Assembly (NCBI GenBank): GCA_013054445.1
Contig: JAAMPI010000485.1
Location: 1 to 35,477 of the forward strand
Direction: 5' to 3'
DNA length: 35,477 nucleotides
Source of the DNA: Cudoniella acicularis
Lineage: Eukaryota > Ascomycota > Leotiomycetes > Helotiales > Helotiaceae
Below the pieces are notes generated by a model, which saw only the letters and a list, made by a program, of their open reading frames with translations, was not told the origin of the DNA and ran no database searches. Made by a program: the position numbers and the translations under genes. This document shows, piece by piece, positions 32,486 to 35,477 of this stretch (its first letter is position 1; every line of letters starts with the position of its first letter).

Positions 32486-33174
32486 TGTGGTATTCAAATT
32501 TTGTGGCGGTTGTCCGGTTTGGGTTTTGCCTTTGTCTTTGTTTTTGAGTGCGCGGAGGAAGGTGCGCACCTTGAGTTGTTGTTTTGGAGTGTCGATGTGA
32601 TTTATGGTGTGATTTCAATTGATTCAGCAAGAGCGATCAGTAGTACGAAGTAGCGTTCCTAGATGACACTTCCCATTAAGTTTTCTTATTTCTGAGATGG
32701 GAATGCGAAATCCTTCTTCAAGTGTGGATATGTTGTTATTAAACTCCTTTGAACTTATTTTAAAATTCTTCTTTTCAATGTTGATATGCTGTCATCTACA
32801 CTTTTTAGCCCTGTGTTTGCGTCATAGCCTCGAGTGCGAACTTTTGCTGCCATTTGTGTTATGTAGCGCAGTTTTCATGTTTCGATGCTCTTTTCAGGGG
32901 GGCGAGAATTGTGGATGTGGTGTTTTGTAACCGAAGACCTGCAAATTACATGTAGTGTCTAAAGATAGAGGCGAAGTCCAAATGCTTCACAAACGCTCGC
33001 CCAATCGCCGTTGTCTTCACACCACCCGCCTTGTTTATTTTGTCTATTCAGCCGGGGGCTGTGGCGTGGATCCCACGATAATGCTGCCACCGTCGACTAC
33101 TTTTCAATATTCAGACTCGCTCAACTCGAAGTATCGAAAGTTCATTTCAACATCTCTTCGACACTCAAAATACC
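32486..33174. other. Divergent intergenic region
   Basis: This 689-bp gap is upstream of both flanking genes. On the minus strand near 32623-32680 there is a short frame, MGSVI then TAG, followed by a hydrophobic stretch YFVLLIALAESIEI. It may be a broken signal-peptide exon of the sialidase-like gene or chance. No other feature is seen. Confidence 0.4.
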
Positions 33175-35274
33175 ATGTCTACTCCAATACGGCGGCGACC
33201 AGTTCCAGTTTCGCAAAATGAGATCCTGTATGCTCAGTCCAGCGTTAATAACGATGTGATCCCGCAACCTGGTCATGATTCTCCTCCTGGTGCTTCCAAG
33301 ATCCTTTCTTCCCCTAGAGACTGCCGCTTTGGTGACGGCGGTGATCGCATGGAGGTCTTGAACGAGTTATTGGAACAGGAGGATTCCATTGAGAACGTCC
33401 AGCTTACAGAACGCGATCGCGTTTGTGAATCAATATCTATGCCTGCGTACCAAACCAGTACAAGAGAAGGAGCCGCTCCGAATGAGGATGGCAATTCTAG
33501 CCAGTCCACTTGTCTCAGCAAAATATTATTGCAACGACCGGGGAATTGAGTGATTCGAGCCAGAAGTATGCCAAGTGGAAAATCTCGTTAGTCCAGCCTG
33601 TCTTGATGATAACTTTTTTTCTATTTGCGTTAGCCACTGCTTTAGCGCATCATTTCTACAACAAACATTTGGACAAGCACCGCGTCGGAAGCCAGGATAG
33701 TCAACGATTCAACTTAAATGTTGGAACTGCCTTTGCATTCATATTCAAGTCCACGATTGCTGTGGCGTCGGGTGTCGCGTTCAGCCAATATCGATGGACT
33801 ATCGTTCGGCGCAAGGCTTTATCAATACACTCGCTCGATAACTTTTATTCACTGATTTCAAATCCATTGGGTCTTTTCGACCTCGAATTGATAAATCAAA
33901 CTTTGATATTGTACAAAAAGCAGCCGCGATCGACTTCTTGAACTCAAGTACGGGGAATGTTACGAGGGGTACCCCGGAAATGCTTGGGTGGTTCTCCCCA
34001 GCTTATCGTCCTACAAACCGGAGTTCTTGGATTTCGTGACTGAGATTCTAATGATATATTCTGCATTCAGCCCTGAGTCAATCGTTTATAACAATGGCGT
34101 AATGGACATAACCGACCAACTTTCAAACAATTAGTTACCACCTGCACTGCCAATAGCATTTGGAAGAAATTCAGAACTACTATGCTTCCCTCAGCAAACA
34201 CTTTAGGTCCAAGCCTCAGACCAGAATATCCTTTGCTCGCAGGTTAATGCCTCCTTTACCATTCTGGTGGAGCCTTTGAACGGTGAGCAGACGATCACCT
34301 ACCAGGACGTAGCAATATTAAATTCTATCGATGAGTGCTTGATACGGACGGCGGAGGTAAACACAACGAAAGGAGCTGCAGATATGGAAATCGGAGTCAT
34401 GGACTTCGGTTCGTATTTCCTCTTATTTCAACGTCTCAGTTCAATAATAAATGGAAACTTAACTCTTTCCACCACGGGTTTTGATGGAATCGACAATTCA
34501 TTTTGGTTCGAGTACCATAGCGAAAACACGAACATAATCAAGACAACTCTGGCGGCCTGCAGCGAAATCGTTAACAACTACTGGCAAACCAACCCCGAGA
34601 AGATTCTCGCGCCTGCAGGATGGACGTTAGTTGATAGTAATTATCCTATTCTGGTGCCACCGCCGCGATGTCGAAATGGAACTATAGCACGAGCCGTCGA
34701 GGACCTGGCAAATAACATTACAGTTAGCATGCTCAGCTCTCCAAACCTCACGTTAGTCTTCCCTTTCCCCTTTCCCCTCCCTTTATCCCTCCTCCCACAA
34801 AATCAAAATCAAAACCAAGACTTCCACTAACCTCACACCCTCCTCACCCACAGGACCCTCAGAGGCTCACCCACAACGGTAAACATAACCACTCAAACGG
34901 CAATCTACGCCTACTACGCCTTTCCGCTCCTCCTCTCATACGGCCTCCGCCTCCTCACAACCCTCATCTTCATCATCATCGGCTTCTTCTCTATCCTCTC
35001 AAACGGCGTCACCCATGATACATCATTCAGTTCGTTTATAACTACGACGAGGAACCCGGATCTTGATGTTATTTTTAGTGGGGAAAGGTGTTTAGGTGCC
35101 GTGCCGTTGGATAGGGAGATTGAGGCGGTGAAGCTGAGGTTGGGTGTTTTGGGTGGGGGAGAAGAGAGGAGGGTGGGTTTGGATGAGAACGAGGGGGCTG
35201 AGGATGGAGATAAAGAGAAAGCGAGACATGTGGCGTTTGGGTTCCTGGAGAGTGTGGTTGGGATTAGGAAATAA
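33175..35274 (+). pseudogene. Multi-pass fungal membrane protein gene, apparently decayed
   Basis: Coding-like segments occur in order but in different frames. From 33175 there is a polar N-terminus. From about 33520 to 33890 there are two membrane segments (VLMITFFLFALATALA and AFIFKSTIAVASGVAF) then SIHSLDNFYSLISNPLGLFDLEL. From about 33890 to 34130 short protein-like pieces lie in changing frames. From about 34240 to 34751 a glycosylation-rich ectodomain is open (NLT, NNIT, NGT sites). A clean 102-bp intron (34752..34853, CTAAC branch) joins a last exon with a final membrane segment ending at 35274. The layout resembles a large fungal membrane family that I recall being annotated as formylmethionine-deformylase-like, a name not based on activity. 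One break could be a 47-bp intron (33458..33504). The middle breaks have no splice solution I can find. An intact gene with unusual introns remains possible. Confidence 0.55.
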
Positions 35275-35477
35275 GGTACATTGTATCATGAACCTAAGAT
35301 AGAGAGCCTAGACTTAAATTATACTTTCTATCAGTGAGCTTCTACGCGCTAAGCCCGCTTTCTTCCTTTAGTATATAATTCAACAGCCTCCCTCGTCACC
35401 TCCATACTCTTTGTAGGTTCAAACAATTTAACAATCAGTAAAAACAGTAAATATCAAAGAGATTCAAAAATCCAAAA
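35275..35477. other. 3' flank to window end
   Basis: Short AT-rich sequence after the last stop codon, probably 3' UTR. Nothing else is recognised. Confidence 0.4.

Overview
This is a nuclear window from a filamentous ascomycete. Genes are spaced on both strands, GT-AG introns are mostly 45-160 bp with CTAAC/CTAAT-like branch sites, and the recognisable proteins are fungal (phosphatidylinositol synthase, Aurora and CDK7-type kinases, a fungal Frag1/DRAM/Sfk1 membrane protein, FAM32A). The gene set and protein style suggest Pezizomycotina, possibly Leotiomycetes; that placement is inference. Gene models were spliced by eye, using frame, splice sites and recalled family motifs.

Layout. Bases 1-5204 have no gene I can support. 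Next is a Ser/Thr-rich surface protein with a hydrophobic segment at each end (5205-6748, +), convergent with a FAM32A homologue (7764-8323, -). A tandem pair of unrecognised membrane proteins follows (9501-10049 and 10609-11205, +). Downstream is a reading frame with three 90-nt repeats, interrupted by one in-frame stop (11522-12002). A repeat-bearing, gene-poor stretch runs to about 14150. A dienelactone hydrolase (14153-15540, -) and phosphatidylinositol synthase PIS1 (15988-17028, +) are divergent across 447 bp. A fungal protein of unknown function with repeated VETT motifs (18193-20192, +) needs either a one-base correction in a C7 run or an extra weak intron to read through.

Bases 20193-23682 contain a five-copy, ~165-bp tandem array and a second, shorter-period array. 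Both share a ~17-nt core motif that also occurs near 13.2 and 13.85 kb. After this come a Frag1/DRAM/Sfk1-type membrane protein (23683-24673, -), an Aurora kinase (26350-27790, +), a 414-bp MITE with long terminal inverted repeats (27943-28356), a CDK7/Kin28-type kinase (28683-29930, +), a MYND zinc-finger protein (30328-30933, +), a BNR/Asp-box sialidase-like protein (31279-32485, -) and a multi-pass membrane protein gene that looks decayed (33175-35274, +).

The genes do not form one pathway. PIS1 and the Frag1/Sfk1-like protein both relate to phosphoinositide and membrane biology, and the two kinases act in chromosome segregation and transcription/cell cycle, but they are not arranged as a cluster. 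The least explained parts are the tandem orphan membrane genes, the 90-nt-repeat frame beside them, and the core-motif repeat family.
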